Source: Thalassobacter stenotrophicus
GTDB taxonomy: Bacteria > Pseudomonadota > Alphaproteobacteria > Rhodobacterales > Rhodobacteraceae
DNA length: 64,000 nucleotides
Direction: 5' to 3'
NCBI RefSeq assembly: GCF_001458315.1
Contig: NZ_CYRX01000011.1
Location: 124,001 to 188,000 of the forward strand
Every line of letters starts with the position of its first letter. Position 1 is the stretch's first letter. The notes under the pieces are model-generated. The model had not been told where the DNA came from and did not search any database. It saw nothing but the letters and a program-made list of their open reading frames with translations. Made by a program: the position numbers and the translations under genes. Shown here piece after piece: positions 16,100 through 25,026 of the stretch.

Positions 16100-17701
16100 T
16101 TAACCCGCGCGTGCATCCAATAGGTTGGTCAGCCAATCAGGGTCCATCTCAGGCACGGACGACAGCAAAAGTTGCGTGTAATCCGGATAGGGCGGCTCTA
16201 ACACATCGCTCTTTAGGCCCTGCTCGACCACTTTACCTTCAAGCATCACGACGATCTCATCGCTAATCGCTTTTACGGTGGCGATATCGTGGGTGATGAA
16301 CAAGTAGCTGTAGTTGAACTCTTTTTGCAGGCGGAGCAGCAGTTTGAGGATACCCTCCTGCACAATCTGATCGAGCGCCGAGGTGACCTCATCGCAGATG
16401 ATCAACTCAGGTTCCGCGGCCAATGCGCGGGCGATACAAATCCGCTGTTTTTGCCCACCCGACAGCTCCGATGGCAGCCGGTCGAAAAAGCTATCGTCCA
16501 GTTCAATCATCTGAAGCAATTCAGACACGCGCGCATCACGGGCACGACCCTTAAAGCCCAGATAAAACTCAAGCGGTCGGCCGATGATCTCACCCACGGT
16601 TTGTTTGGGGTTCATGGCGGTGTCAGCCATTTGATAGATCATCTGGATTTTTTGCAGCTGCGCGCGGCTGCGGTTTTTCAATTGCGGAGGCAGTGGCTCA
16701 CCGTTGAACAGCACCTCGCCCCCGCTTTGGGGCAACAGGCCGGTAATAACGCGGGCGGTCGTGGATTTGCCCGATCCGCTTTCACCCACGACGGCGACGG
16801 TCTTGCCGCGGGGCATCGTGATCGACACATCGTGCAAGACTTTCACCACGCCGTATGCAGCATCAACGCCTTTGACCTCTAGGATCAAATCGTCGCTCGT
16901 CTCCTCGGGCTTTTCCAAGCCACGCACGGACCACAAAGACTTGGTATATGGCATCTCGGGTGCAGTGAGCATTTTGCGCGTTTCGGCCTCTTCGACCTCT
17001 TCGCCATAGCGCAGGACTTTGATCACGTCGGCCATTTGGGCCACAACCGCGAGGTCGTGGGTGATGTAGATCGCGGCGGTGTTAAACTCTTCGACAATCT
17101 TGCGCATCGAGGCGAGGACCTCAACCTGTGTGGTCACATCCAGCGCTGTTGTCGGCTCATCAAAGATGATCAGGTCGGGGCGGGGGGACATCGCCATCGC
17201 GGTCATCACACGCTGTAATTGCCCGCCCGACACTTGGTGCGGATAGCGTGCGCCAATACTGCTCGGGTTGGGCAGTTGCAGCGCATCATACAACTCAACC
17301 GCGTCTTCGCGGGGGTTACCGTTAGGCGATAGGCCCGCGCGATTGGTGGCCTCAACCGTTTGCTCAATCAAGCGGTGCGCAGGGTTGAAACTGGCCGCTG
17401 CGGATTGCGCGACATAGGCGATACGCGTGCCCCACAGGGGACGCTTTTGCGCCTCGGACATCGCAGCAAGGTCCATGCCGTCAAACAGGATTGAGCCACC
17501 TGTCAGCTTGCAGCCCGGCTGGGTGTACCCCATCGCGGCCTTGCCCAGCGTGGATTTACCCGCACCACTTTCACCGATCAGGCCCATGACCTCACCCCGG
17601 CGGAGTTGCAGGTTCACGCCCTTGATGATCGGGTGCCAACGTTCGTCCGAAAACCCGTCGATCCGGATGTCGCGCATATCAAGAAGAAGATCAGAGGTCA
17701 T
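16100..17701 (-). CDS. fused dual ATP-binding protein of a dipeptide/oligopeptide ABC importer
   Basis: A 533-residue protein with two ABC ATPase domains in one chain, equivalent to DppD plus DppF. Domain 1 (about 5-260): Walker A GESGAGKS (43-50), signature VSGGQLQRV, Walker B LIIFDEPT. Domain 2 (about 275-530): Walker A GESGSGKST, signature LSGGQKQRI, LIICDEVT. The second Walker B ends D-E-V, a mild variation. It powers the permeases encoded just upstream. The start overlaps the end of the upstream permease gene by 11 bases, so translation is coupled. The last gene of the leftward dppBC-DF-like operon. Confidence 0.92.
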   Translation of the reverse strand: MTSDLLLDMRDIRIDGFSDERWHPIIKGVNLQLRRGEVMGLIGESGAGKSTLGKAAMGYTQPGCKLTGGSILFDGMDLAAMSEAQKRPLWGTRIAYVAQSAAASFNPAHRLIEQTVEATNRAGLSPNGNPREDAVELYDALQLPNPSSIGARYPHQVSGGQLQRVMTAMAMSPRPDLIIFDEPTTALDVTTQVEVLASMRKIVEEFNTAAIYITHDLAVVAQMADVIKVLRYGEEVEEAETRKMLTAPEMPYTKSLWSVRGLEKPEETSDDLILEVKGVDAAYGVVKVLHDVSITMPRGKTVAVVGESGSGKSTTARVITGLLPQSGGEVLFNGEPLPPQLKNRSRAQLQKIQMIYQMADTAMNPKQTVGEIIGRPLEFYLGFKGRARDARVSELLQMIELDDSFFDRLPSELSGGQKQRICIARALAAEPELIICDEVTSALDQIVQEGILKLLLRLQKEFNYSYLFITHDIATVKAISDEIVVMLEGKVVEQGLKSDVLEPPYPDYTQLLLSSVPEMDPDWLTNLLDARAG

Positions 17702-18611
17702 CGCGCAGCCCGGAGGTTTGTTGCAGGAACCAGTCCACGATGAAGTTCACCGCAACCGTCAAAAGAGCAATCGCCGCAGCGGGCAAAAGCGGGGTGAACG
17801 CGGCGCGCAAATCGAACTGTGCAAACTGGATGAGCGAGGCGTTTTCGCGCACCATCGAACCCCAATCTGCTGTCGGGGGCTGGATGCCAACACCAAGGAA
17901 TGACAGGGCCGCAATGGTCAGGAACACAAAGGAAAACCGCAGCCCGAATTCGGCGACCATGGGGGGCAGGATGTTGGGCAAGATTTCACGGCGCATGACC
18001 CATGCGAGGCCTTCACCGCGCAGGCGCGCGGCCTCAACATAATCCATCACCACAACGTTTACCGCCACCGCGCGAGTTAGGCGGAACACACGGGTGCTAT
18101 CCAACACCGCGATGATCACGATCAGGGACCACACAGTTGATCCAAAGATCGACAGCAGCATCAGCGCAAAGATCAGCGACGGGATCGCCATCAACACATC
18201 CACTGCGCGAGAAATCAATTGATCCAGCCACGACCGATTAATCGCCGCAATCAAGCCGAGCGAGCCACCGATTACAAAGGCCAGCAGCGTCGTTGCAAGC
18301 GCAATTCCGATGGTGTTGCGCGCGCCATAGATCAAGCGGGTCAGAATATCGCGCCCAATCTGATCGGTGCCAAACCAATGTTCATCTGACCACGGGGCAT
18401 AGGCCGCGAATGAACTATCGGCCTCACCATAGGGGGCGATGAACGGCGCAAAGATGGCCACACACAGATAGAATGTGACGACCAACAGGCCAAACCACGC
18501 AGAAATCGGCGCTTTGCGCAGCACAATCCAAGCCCGCTGCGTGCGCGTCCGCCGGACCCGTACGGCACCAACTTCTGCACTGGCGGAATATGTTTCGGGG
18601 GCGTCGCTCAT
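17691..18611 (-). CDS. dipeptide-type ABC transporter permease, DppC-like
   Basis: A 306-residue inner-membrane permease with six predicted helices. It starts with a cytoplasmic tail and the OppC-type N-terminal segment AWIVLRKAPISAWFGLLVVTFY, contains the periplasmic FGTDQIGRDILTRLIYGAR motif typical of DppC/OppC, and the EAA coupling motif EAARLRGEGLAWVMRREILPN. It pairs with the DppB-like protein to form the channel. Its ATG overlaps the stop of the upstream permease gene by four bases (18608-18611). Confidence 0.92.
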   Translation of the reverse strand: MSDAPETYSASAEVGAVRVRRTRTQRAWIVLRKAPISAWFGLLVVTFYLCVAIFAPFIAPYGEADSSFAAYAPWSDEHWFGTDQIGRDILTRLIYGARNTIGIALATTLLAFVIGGSLGLIAAINRSWLDQLISRAVDVLMAIPSLIFALMLLSIFGSTVWSLIVIIAVLDSTRVFRLTRAVAVNVVVMDYVEAARLRGEGLAWVMRREILPNILPPMVAEFGLRFSFVFLTIAALSFLGVGIQPPTADWGSMVRENASLIQFAQFDLRAAFTPLLPAAAIALLTVAVNFIVDWFLQQTSGLRDDL

Positions 18612-19588
18612 CGGGGGTGCAAAAGCCTCGGGTTGGTGATGATGCCGATGATATCAGCAATCAAGTTGAGCAGGATGTACGTGCCCGCAAAGATCAGCGC
18701 GCAGGCTTGAACGACGGGAATGTCGCGCGTGGTCACAGCGTCGACCATCAACTGACCGATGCCCGGGTACACGAACACGACCTCAACCACGACGACGCCC
18801 ACCACCAGATAGGCAAGGTTGAACGCGATCACTGTTGCAATCGGCGCCCATGCATTTGGCAGCGCGTGGCGCAAAATGATCTCACGCGGAGTGGCCCCCT
18901 TAAGACGCGCCATCTCGATGTAGGGTGAGGCGAGCAGGTTGATGATGGCCGCCCGTGTCATCCGCATCATGTGCGCCACAATCACCAGCGTTAGGGTCAT
19001 CGCGGGCAGGGCCACGCGGTACAAACGCTCCGCCAGCGGCGTGTCGGCCTGCACATTCGCAAGGCTCGGGAACCATGGGTTGATGGCCGCGAACACTAAG
19101 ATCAGGATGTAGGCCACAAAGAATTCCGGTGTCGCAATCGTCGTAAGCGTCGTGACGTTCACCGCCCGATCATACACTGATCCGCGATACAGCGCAGCTG
19201 TCAAACCCAGCAGCAACGCAAGCGGCACAGCAATCATCGCTGTCACGCCAGCTAGGAACAACGTGTTCCACAACCGTGGCCCCACCAGATCCACAACCGG
19301 CCGGGACCGATCCACGCCAGAGGACGACCGCCCCGAAAAGCTGGTGCCCAAGTCGCCTGTCGCAACCGCACCAACCCATTGGAAGTACCGCACCACGGCC
19401 GGCTCATCGAGCCCCAGTTCATCGCGGAAGGCGGCCACAGTTTCTTCGGTCGCGGCCTGCCCTAGAACAGCCTCGCCAAAATCCCCCGGCAACATGGAAA
19501 TGCTGGAAAAGATGATCGCAGAGACCACAAACAACGTCGCAACGCCCAAGCCGAGCCGCTTGAGAACCGTTTTGAATACTGGATGCAC
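18608..19588 (-). CDS. dipeptide-type ABC transporter permease, DppB-like
   Basis: A 326-residue permease with about six helices. Typical OppB/DppB features are the first helix followed by SISMLPGDFGEAVLG, a large periplasmic loop with LGLDEPAVVRYFQWV, and the coupling motif EMARLKGATPREIILRHALPN near 225-245. The start is GTG at 19588, supported by AAGGGGGA 8 bases upstream. First gene of the leftward operon, divergent from its binding-protein gene across a 242-base promoter region. Confidence 0.92.
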   Translation of the reverse strand: MHPVFKTVLKRLGLGVATLFVVSAIIFSSISMLPGDFGEAVLGQAATEETVAAFRDELGLDEPAVVRYFQWVGAVATGDLGTSFSGRSSSGVDRSRPVVDLVGPRLWNTLFLAGVTAMIAVPLALLLGLTAALYRGSVYDRAVNVTTLTTIATPEFFVAYILILVFAAINPWFPSLANVQADTPLAERLYRVALPAMTLTLVIVAHMMRMTRAAIINLLASPYIEMARLKGATPREIILRHALPNAWAPIATVIAFNLAYLVVGVVVVEVVFVYPGIGQLMVDAVTTRDIPVVQACALIFAGTYILLNLIADIIGIITNPRLLHPR

Positions 19589-19830
19589 TAGGTGCGTCCC
19601 CCTTTTACGCCGCTCTGTGGCAGCTTTAGGTCACATCATTGGTGTACAACGAGAAATTGTAAACAGCCTATCTGCGACTACCATCTTAACATTTACGACA
19701 TTTTCCGGGAAAGCCCCTTCACAGTTGGAAATCCTCTGGTACCATTGCGCGCAGACGTCTCCGGGCGGTGTGCGACCGGCACACGGCAAAACGCATGAGA
19801 CGCGTCGTCAGACAGCAGGGAGAAAAAACT
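19589..19830. promoter_or_regulatory. divergent promoter region of the dipeptide-type importer
   Basis: 242 bases shared by the leftward permease operon and the rightward binding-protein gene. Its middle part (19630-19720) is A+T-rich. An inverted repeat GTGTGC/GCACAC (19768-19773, 19779-19784) lies in the leader of the binding-protein gene, 47 bases before its start. No known operator is recognised. Confidence 0.45.
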
Positions 19831-21435
19831 GTGACGAAACAAAAGGATATCTACCTCAAGAACCGCGCAAAGCTGCTCACGGAAAAGCAGATTGACCGCC
19901 GTTCCTTTGTGATGTCGGCGCTGGCCGCCGGTGTGGCATTGCCCGCGGCGCTGTCGCTGGCTGGCCAAGCCGAAGCCGCTACTCCTAAAACCGGCGGCAA
20001 GCTACGCCAAGCGTTTGGCTACGGCTCCACCACCGATGTGATGGACCCCGCCAACTCAGAAAACGGGTTCATGCAGGCCGTGCAATTTGCACGCGGCAAC
20101 TACCTGACCGAAGTCTCGAACACCGGTGAGCTGGTCGGCGAACTGGCTGAGAGCTTTGAGCCCTCGAACAACGCGTCCACTTGGGTATTCAACCTGCGCC
20201 GCGGCGTTGAGTTCCACAACGGCAAGACCATGACCCCAGAGGACGTAATCGCCACGTTCAACCGTCACCGCGCCGAGGACAGCACCTCTGCCGCGAAGGG
20301 TCTGATCACTGCCGTTAAAGAAATCCGCAAGGACGGCGACAATCAGGTCGTGTTTGAACTTGAAAGCGGCAACGCCGACTTCCCCTTTATCGTGTCGGAC
20401 TATCACCTGATGATCCAACCCGAGGGTGGCGACAATCAGGGCCTTGAGGGCACTGGCGGCTACATGATCGAAAGCTTTGAGCCCGGTGTGCGAGCCGCAT
20501 TCAAGCGCAACCCCAACTACTTCAAAGAAGGCCGCGCCAACTTTGATGAGGTTGAATTCCTGTCGGTTCTCGACACGACCGCGCGTCAAAGTGCGATCAT
20601 GTCCGGCGATGTAGATTTCGCCGATAGCATGGACCCCAAAACGGTCGCCCTAATGGCTCGTGTGCCCACGCTGAACCTGATGGAAGTCACCGGGACACAG
20701 CACTACACGTTCCCAATGCGCCTCGATGTGGGCCCGTTTGACAACTACGACCTGCGCATGGCGCTGAAGCTAGCGATCAAGCGTCAGGAACTGGTGGACA
20801 AGGTTCTGCTGGGTCACGGTGCGGCCGGTAACGACGTGCCTGTGTCCTCGGCGATGCCCTTCCTCAACACCGAACTGCCGGTGCATGAGTTCGATGCCGA
20901 TCGCGCGCGCTTCCATTACGAAAAGTCGGGCCACTCCGGCCCGATCCAACTGTCCGTTGCCGATGCTGCCTTTGCAGGTGCCGTTGATGCGGGCCAGTTG
21001 ATCGCAGCCTCCGCCGCGGAAGCCGGGATTGAGATCGAACTGATCCGTGAGCCATCGGATGGCTACTGGTCGAACGTGTGGAACAAAAAAGGCTGGTGCG
21101 CCTGTTACTGGGGCGGTCGTCCGACCCAAGACTGGATGTACTCGGCGGCCTACACCTCTGACACAGAGTGGAACGATACCGCGTGGAAGGACACCGAAAG
21201 CGCAGATCGCTTCAACGATGTGGTCGTCTCGGCCCGCTCTGAGACCGACCAGACCAAGCGCAAGGACCTCTACTGGGAGGCACAGCGCCTGTTGCAGGAC
21301 GATGGCGGCGCAATCGTGGCCATGTGGGCGAACTTCATCGCCGCACACTCCAAATCCTTGGCGAATGATGGCAACATCGCCGCCAACTGGGAAAACGACG
21401 GCAACAAAGTCGCCGAGCGTTGGTGGTTCGCGTAA
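19831..21435 (+). CDS. dipeptide-type ABC transporter substrate-binding protein, Tat-exported
   Basis: A 534-residue solute-binding protein of the SBP_bac_5 (DppA/OppA/NikA) family. The GTG at 19831 is chosen because AGGGAGA precedes it by 7-8 bases; it gives a twin-arginine signal, IDRRSFVMSALAAGVALP (RR at 23-24) with an A-E-A cleavage site near 49. The mature part has LRQAFGYGSTTDVMDPAN, the family's VFNLRRGVEFHNGKTMTPEDV, and FKRNPNYFKEG. Export by Tat implies folding before transport. The gene is divergent from the permease/ATPase operon and ends in a strong terminator. The ligand is uncertain: peptides, opines or other small molecules. Confidence 0.9.
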   Translation: MTKQKDIYLKNRAKLLTEKQIDRRSFVMSALAAGVALPAALSLAGQAEAATPKTGGKLRQAFGYGSTTDVMDPANSENGFMQAVQFARGNYLTEVSNTGELVGELAESFEPSNNASTWVFNLRRGVEFHNGKTMTPEDVIATFNRHRAEDSTSAAKGLITAVKEIRKDGDNQVVFELESGNADFPFIVSDYHLMIQPEGGDNQGLEGTGGYMIESFEPGVRAAFKRNPNYFKEGRANFDEVEFLSVLDTTARQSAIMSGDVDFADSMDPKTVALMARVPTLNLMEVTGTQHYTFPMRLDVGPFDNYDLRMALKLAIKRQELVDKVLLGHGAAGNDVPVSSAMPFLNTELPVHEFDADRARFHYEKSGHSGPIQLSVADAAFAGAVDAGQLIAASAAEAGIEIELIREPSDGYWSNVWNKKGWCACYWGGRPTQDWMYSAAYTSDTEWNDTAWKDTESADRFNDVVVSARSETDQTKRKDLYWEAQRLLQDDGGAIVAMWANFIAAHSKSLANDGNIAANWENDGNKVAERWWFA

Positions 21436-21458
21436 CCACGCGCCCATATCCAGACCAC

Positions 21459-21491
21459 ATGGCGGCGAGGGCAACTTCGCCGCCATTTTTG
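21459..21491 (+). terminator. Rho-independent terminator after the binding-protein gene
   Basis: A 10-bp perfect stem ATGGCGGCGA/TCGCCGCCAT (21459-21468, 21477-21486) with an 8-base loop followed by TTTTTG. It is 24 bases after the stop codon and only 29 bases before the next gene, so it would separate high expression of the binding protein from the hydrolase. Confidence 0.85.
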
Positions 21492-21519
21492 TGACGTACC
21501 CCAGCAAAGCGAAGCATCC

Positions 21520-23499
21520 ATGGACACGGTGACAGAGTTTCCCTTTCCGGTCTCAGAAGACCCTCATATTCTGATCCCTCTGACCGATGGGACCCGCCTT
21601 TCGGCGCGTATTTGGCGGGCTGAGGGGGCGGGGCCAGTGCCAGTTATTCTAGAATACATCCCCTACAGAAAACGCGATGGCACGGCTGTGCGTGACGCGC
21701 TTGGTCACCCCTATCTGGCCGGTCACGGATATGCCTGCGTCCGCGTGGACACCCGTGGCAACGGCGAAAGCGAAGGGGTGATGCATGACGAATACACCGA
21801 AACCGAGCTGTCGGATGCGTGCGATGTGATCGCATGGCTGGCTGCGCAGGATTGGTGCAGTGGTACGGTCGGGATGCAGGGTATTTCGTGGGGCGGATTC
21901 AACAGCCTGCAAGTCGCGATGCGCCGCCCCCCGGCGCTAAAAGCGGTCATCACGCTCTGCTCAACCACCGACCGCTACGCCGATGACATCCACTACAAGG
22001 GCGGCGTTATGCTGGGCGAAAACCCCGGCTGGGCGGCAACGGCGCTGTCGTGGTTTTCGGTCCCGCCGGACCCGGCCCTTGTGGGTGATGCTTGGCGCGA
22101 GATGTGGCAACAGCGGCTTGAAGCCACCCCCGACCTCGCGACCCGTTGGGCGCAGCACAGCCACCGCGATGACTATTGGAAGCATGGCTCGGTGTGTGAA
22201 GATTGGGACGCGATCGAAGCCGCCGTTTTGGCCGTGGGTGGCTGGCACGACGGTTACCGCAACACACCGGCGGCACTGTTGGAAAATCTGTCCGCCCCGT
22301 GCCGCGCCATCGTAGGCCCATGGAACCACAAATACCCGCACATCGGCGTGCCCGGTCCGCAAATCGGTTTTCTGGATGAAATGCTGCGCTGGTACGACCA
22401 TTGGTTAAAAGGCGCTGAGACCGGTGTAATGGACGACCCGCCCTACCGCGCGTGGATGATGGAATCGATCAAACCCGAGGTCAGCCCCACGACACGCCCC
22501 GGCGTTTGGGTGGGCCAAGAGGGCGTGGCGGACGCACCCACGCTTGCACTCCACCTGAACGGCGATGTGCTGGCCGACACCGCAGGCACCGTTGATGCAC
22601 TGGCCCGGACCGAGGCCGCCCATGGCCTGTCTGCGGGTGAGTTTTTTCCCTTTGGCTTTGGTCCCGGTGAACTGCCCGCGGATCAACGCCCTGATGACGC
22701 GCTCGCTCTGTGTTTCGACAGCGCACCCTTGGAGGACGAGGTGCAAATCCTCGGCGCGCCGAACGTGCGCCTGACACTAAGCGCGGATCAAACCCATGCA
22801 CAGGTGGTCGTGCGGCTGTGTGACCTGCGACCCGACGGGACATCCGCGCTCATTACGATGGGGATGCTAAACCTGCGCCACCGCAGTGGCCATGATGTCC
22901 CGGTGGATGTGGCCCCCGGCGCGACGATGGAGATCGACGTTCCGCTTGATCAGATCGCCTATCGCCTGCCCAAAGGACACCGTCTACGGATCGCAATTGC
23001 GCCAAGCTACTTCCCCTTTGCCTTTCCCAGCCCCAAGCCTGTGACCCTGCATGTGACCGGCGGCGCGCTCGAGGTGCCGCGGCGCACAGGCGCGGAATGG
23101 TCGGGCTTTGGCCCGCCACGCTCGGCCCCACCGCTTGTGACCGAAACCCTCGCTCCGCGCGCCGAATCCAAGCGGATCATCACCGACCACGGTGCCCGAA
23201 CCATCACCACCGAAATCACTGGCGACGACGGTGTTTATCGCGACACAACCCATGGCCTGGAAACCGGGCTCTGCGTCCACGAAACTTTTACTATCCCTAT
23301 GGATAACCCCGGCGCCGCAAGCGCGCGGTTCCATTGGACCCGCAGCAAGGGGCGCGGAGCGTGGCAGGTGCGAACCGAATGCGAGGTCTATCAACGCGGC
23401 GATGGACCCGATTTCGCCATTACTTCGTGGATCAAAGCTTGGGAGGGCGACACCCTCGTTTTTGAACGCACGTGGGACACGCGTGTGCCACGGGGGTAA
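21520..23499 (+). CDS. CocE/NonD family (X-Pro dipeptidyl-peptidase S15-type) hydrolase
   Basis: A 659-residue serine hydrolase. The alpha/beta-hydrolase part has IPLTDGTRLSARIWRAEG, the oxyanion/early motif ILEYIPYRKRDGT, DTRGNGESEG, and nucleophile S123 in MQGISWGGFNS; the histidine is probably in VGPWNHKYPH. The C-terminal galactose-binding-like domain (about 380-560) has QVVVRLCDLRPDG and ALITMGMLNLRHR, the S15 C-terminal signature, followed by about 110 extra residues. Such enzymes cut acyl-peptides, esters or glutaryl amides. It follows a peptide-type importer, so hydrolysis of an imported amide or ester is plausible, but the substrate is unknown. No signal peptide is seen. Confidence 0.85.
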   Translation: MDTVTEFPFPVSEDPHILIPLTDGTRLSARIWRAEGAGPVPVILEYIPYRKRDGTAVRDALGHPYLAGHGYACVRVDTRGNGESEGVMHDEYTETELSDACDVIAWLAAQDWCSGTVGMQGISWGGFNSLQVAMRRPPALKAVITLCSTTDRYADDIHYKGGVMLGENPGWAATALSWFSVPPDPALVGDAWREMWQQRLEATPDLATRWAQHSHRDDYWKHGSVCEDWDAIEAAVLAVGGWHDGYRNTPAALLENLSAPCRAIVGPWNHKYPHIGVPGPQIGFLDEMLRWYDHWLKGAETGVMDDPPYRAWMMESIKPEVSPTTRPGVWVGQEGVADAPTLALHLNGDVLADTAGTVDALARTEAAHGLSAGEFFPFGFGPGELPADQRPDDALALCFDSAPLEDEVQILGAPNVRLTLSADQTHAQVVVRLCDLRPDGTSALITMGMLNLRHRSGHDVPVDVAPGATMEIDVPLDQIAYRLPKGHRLRIAIAPSYFPFAFPSPKPVTLHVTGGALEVPRRTGAEWSGFGPPRSAPPLVTETLAPRAESKRIITDHGARTITTEITGDDGVYRDTTHGLETGLCVHETFTIPMDNPGAASARFHWTRSKGRGAWQVRTECEVYQRGDGPDFAITSWIKAWEGDTLVFERTWDTRVPRG

Positions 23500-23571
23500 A
23501 ATGCCTCTACCCTTCCGCGCGCGGCCATGCTTTTCTGCGCGCACGAGAACATGTGCCGACGGGAGACACAA

Positions 23572-23808
23572 ATGAACTGCGTATTTGTCCAAATTCGCTG
23601 CCGCCCCGGCACAGGCTACACCGTGGCCGATGCCATCGCGCTGCGCGAAATTCACTCGGAGCTGTATTCCACCTCCGGTGAATATGATTTGCTGCTCAAG
23701 CTCTACATCCCCGAAGGCGAGGATGTGGGCAAATATATCAACGATAACCTGCTCGACATCGATGGAATCGAGCGGACGCTCACGACGCTTACGTTCAAAG
23801 CCTTTTGA
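23572..23808 (+). CDS. stand-alone Lrp/AsnC ligand-binding (RAM) domain protein
   Basis: A 78-residue protein that is only the ligand-binding alpha/beta domain of Lrp/AsnC regulators; no helix-turn-helix precedes it. Features: MNCVFVQIRCRPGTGYTVAD, the SELYSTSGEYDLLLKLYIPE strand-turn-strand with the S-G-x-Y-D core, and IDGIERTLTTLTFKAF at the end. ATG at 23572 follows GGGAGA by 6 bases; an in-frame ATG at 23527 lacks a ribosome site. Stand-alone RAM proteins form oligomers that bind amino acids and can modulate full-length Lrp proteins. It sits 33 bases before a LIV-type importer operon, so an amino-acid sensing role is attractive but unproven. Confidence 0.8.
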   Translation: MNCVFVQIRCRPGTGYTVADAIALREIHSELYSTSGEYDLLLKLYIPEGEDVGKYINDNLLDIDGIERTLTTLTFKAF

Positions 23809-23841
23809 TCAGGCGTCCAAGGGACAAATAGGGGGATTACT

Positions 23842-24984
23842 ATGTTCAAACACCTTGCACTCGCGGCCACTGTGGCTGCTTTTGGCACGGCTGCGGTGGC
23901 TGATGGCCACGGCGCGGTCAAAGTCGGGATGATCACAACGCTTTCGGGCGGCGGCGCAGGCCTTGGCATCGACGTGCGCGATGGTTTCATGCTGGCGATC
24001 AACCAATCCGGCAACACCAACATCGAAGTCATCATCGAGGATGACCAGCGCAAGCCTGAGATCGCTGTGCAGTTGGCTGACAAGATGATCCAGTCCGAAA
24101 AAGTGGACGTGATGACAGGGATCATCTGGTCCAACCTCGCGATGGCTGTGGTGCCTGCGGCAACCGCGCAAGGCAAATTCTACCTGTCGCCAAATGCAGG
24201 CCCGTCGGCCTTGGCGGGTCGTGGCTGTCACCCCAACTATTTCAACGTCGCGTGGCAGAACGACAACCTGCACGAAGCCGCTGGCGCCTATGCGAACTCC
24301 GCTGGCTACACCAACAGCTTTATCCTCGCGCCCAACTACCCCGCAGGCCAAGACGCTCTGACAGGCTACAAACGCCAATACGGCGGTGAGCTGGCCGGTG
24401 AAGTCTTTACCAAGCTGGGCCAGACCGATTACGCCGCTGAGATCGCCCAAATTCGGGCATCGGGTGCGGACAGCGTGTTCTTCTTCCTGCCCGGCGGCAT
24501 GGGGATTTCGTTCCTCAAGCAGTACGCCGATAGCGGCGTAGATCTGCCCGTTGTGGGCCCTGCATTCAGCTTTGACCAAGGCATCCTGCAAGCGGTGGGT
24601 GCAGCTGCATTGGGCGTTGTGAACACGTCGCAGTGGAACAAAGACATCGACAACGCGACCAACGCGGCCTTTGTCGAAAGCTTCCAAGCGGAATACGGCC
24701 GCCTGCCGTCGCTCTATGCGTCCCAGGGGTTTGACACAGCCAACCTGTTGCTCAGCGCGATGGCCTCCGCCGACGTGAATGACACCGATGCGTTCCGCGC
24801 AGCCCTCAAGGCGGCAGATTTCGCCTCGACCCGGGGGGATTTCGCCTTTGCCGACAACCACCACCCGATTCAGGACATCTATGTCCGTGAGGTGATCCAA
24901 GAAGGCGACGTTTTCACCAACCGCATCATCGGCACCGCTCTGACGGACCACAGTGATGTCTACGGCGCAGACTGTAAGATGTAA
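23842..24984 (+). CDS. LIV-type ABC transporter substrate-binding protein
   Basis: A 380-residue periplasmic binding protein of the type I (leucine/amide) class. It has a signal peptide with cleavage near A-V-A-D (residues 19-21), VKVGMITTLSGGGAGLGIDVRDG, EDDQRKPEIAVQLADKMI, and GIIWSNLAMAVVPAA where many homologs have S-x-x-T/S contacting the ligand alpha-carboxylate. Two cysteines (GRGCHPNYF and the C-terminal YGADCKM) could pair. It leads an operon with two permeases and two ATPases. The name livK is avoided because LIV-type importers also carry urea, amides and aromatic acids, and an allantoin-degradation operon faces this one. Confidence 0.88.
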   Translation: MFKHLALAATVAAFGTAAVADGHGAVKVGMITTLSGGGAGLGIDVRDGFMLAINQSGNTNIEVIIEDDQRKPEIAVQLADKMIQSEKVDVMTGIIWSNLAMAVVPAATAQGKFYLSPNAGPSALAGRGCHPNYFNVAWQNDNLHEAAGAYANSAGYTNSFILAPNYPAGQDALTGYKRQYGGELAGEVFTKLGQTDYAAEIAQIRASGADSVFFFLPGGMGISFLKQYADSGVDLPVVGPAFSFDQGILQAVGAAALGVVNTSQWNKDIDNATNAAFVESFQAEYGRLPSLYASQGFDTANLLLSAMASADVNDTDAFRAALKAADFASTRGDFAFADNHHPIQDIYVREVIQEGDVFTNRIIGTALTDHSDVYGADCKM

Positions 24985-24990
24985 TTTAAC

Positions 24991-25014
24991 TGGACCGGGG
25001 CACGCTCCGGTCCA
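24991..25014 (+). terminator. intra-operon hairpin after the binding-protein gene
   Basis: TGGACCGG (24991-24998) pairs with CCGGTCCA (25007-25014) in an 8-bp stem, 6 bases after the stop and 12 bases before the permease start. It has only TTT after it. Such hairpins commonly stabilise the binding-protein mRNA or attenuate read-through so that the binding protein is made in excess. Confidence 0.55.
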
Positions 25015-25026
25015 TTTCGCTCTCCC

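Noticed and set aside
15944-16100. tRNA as an integration site for a genomic island
   Set aside because: No integrase, no repeated tRNA 3' end downstream, and the following ABC operon has normal composition.
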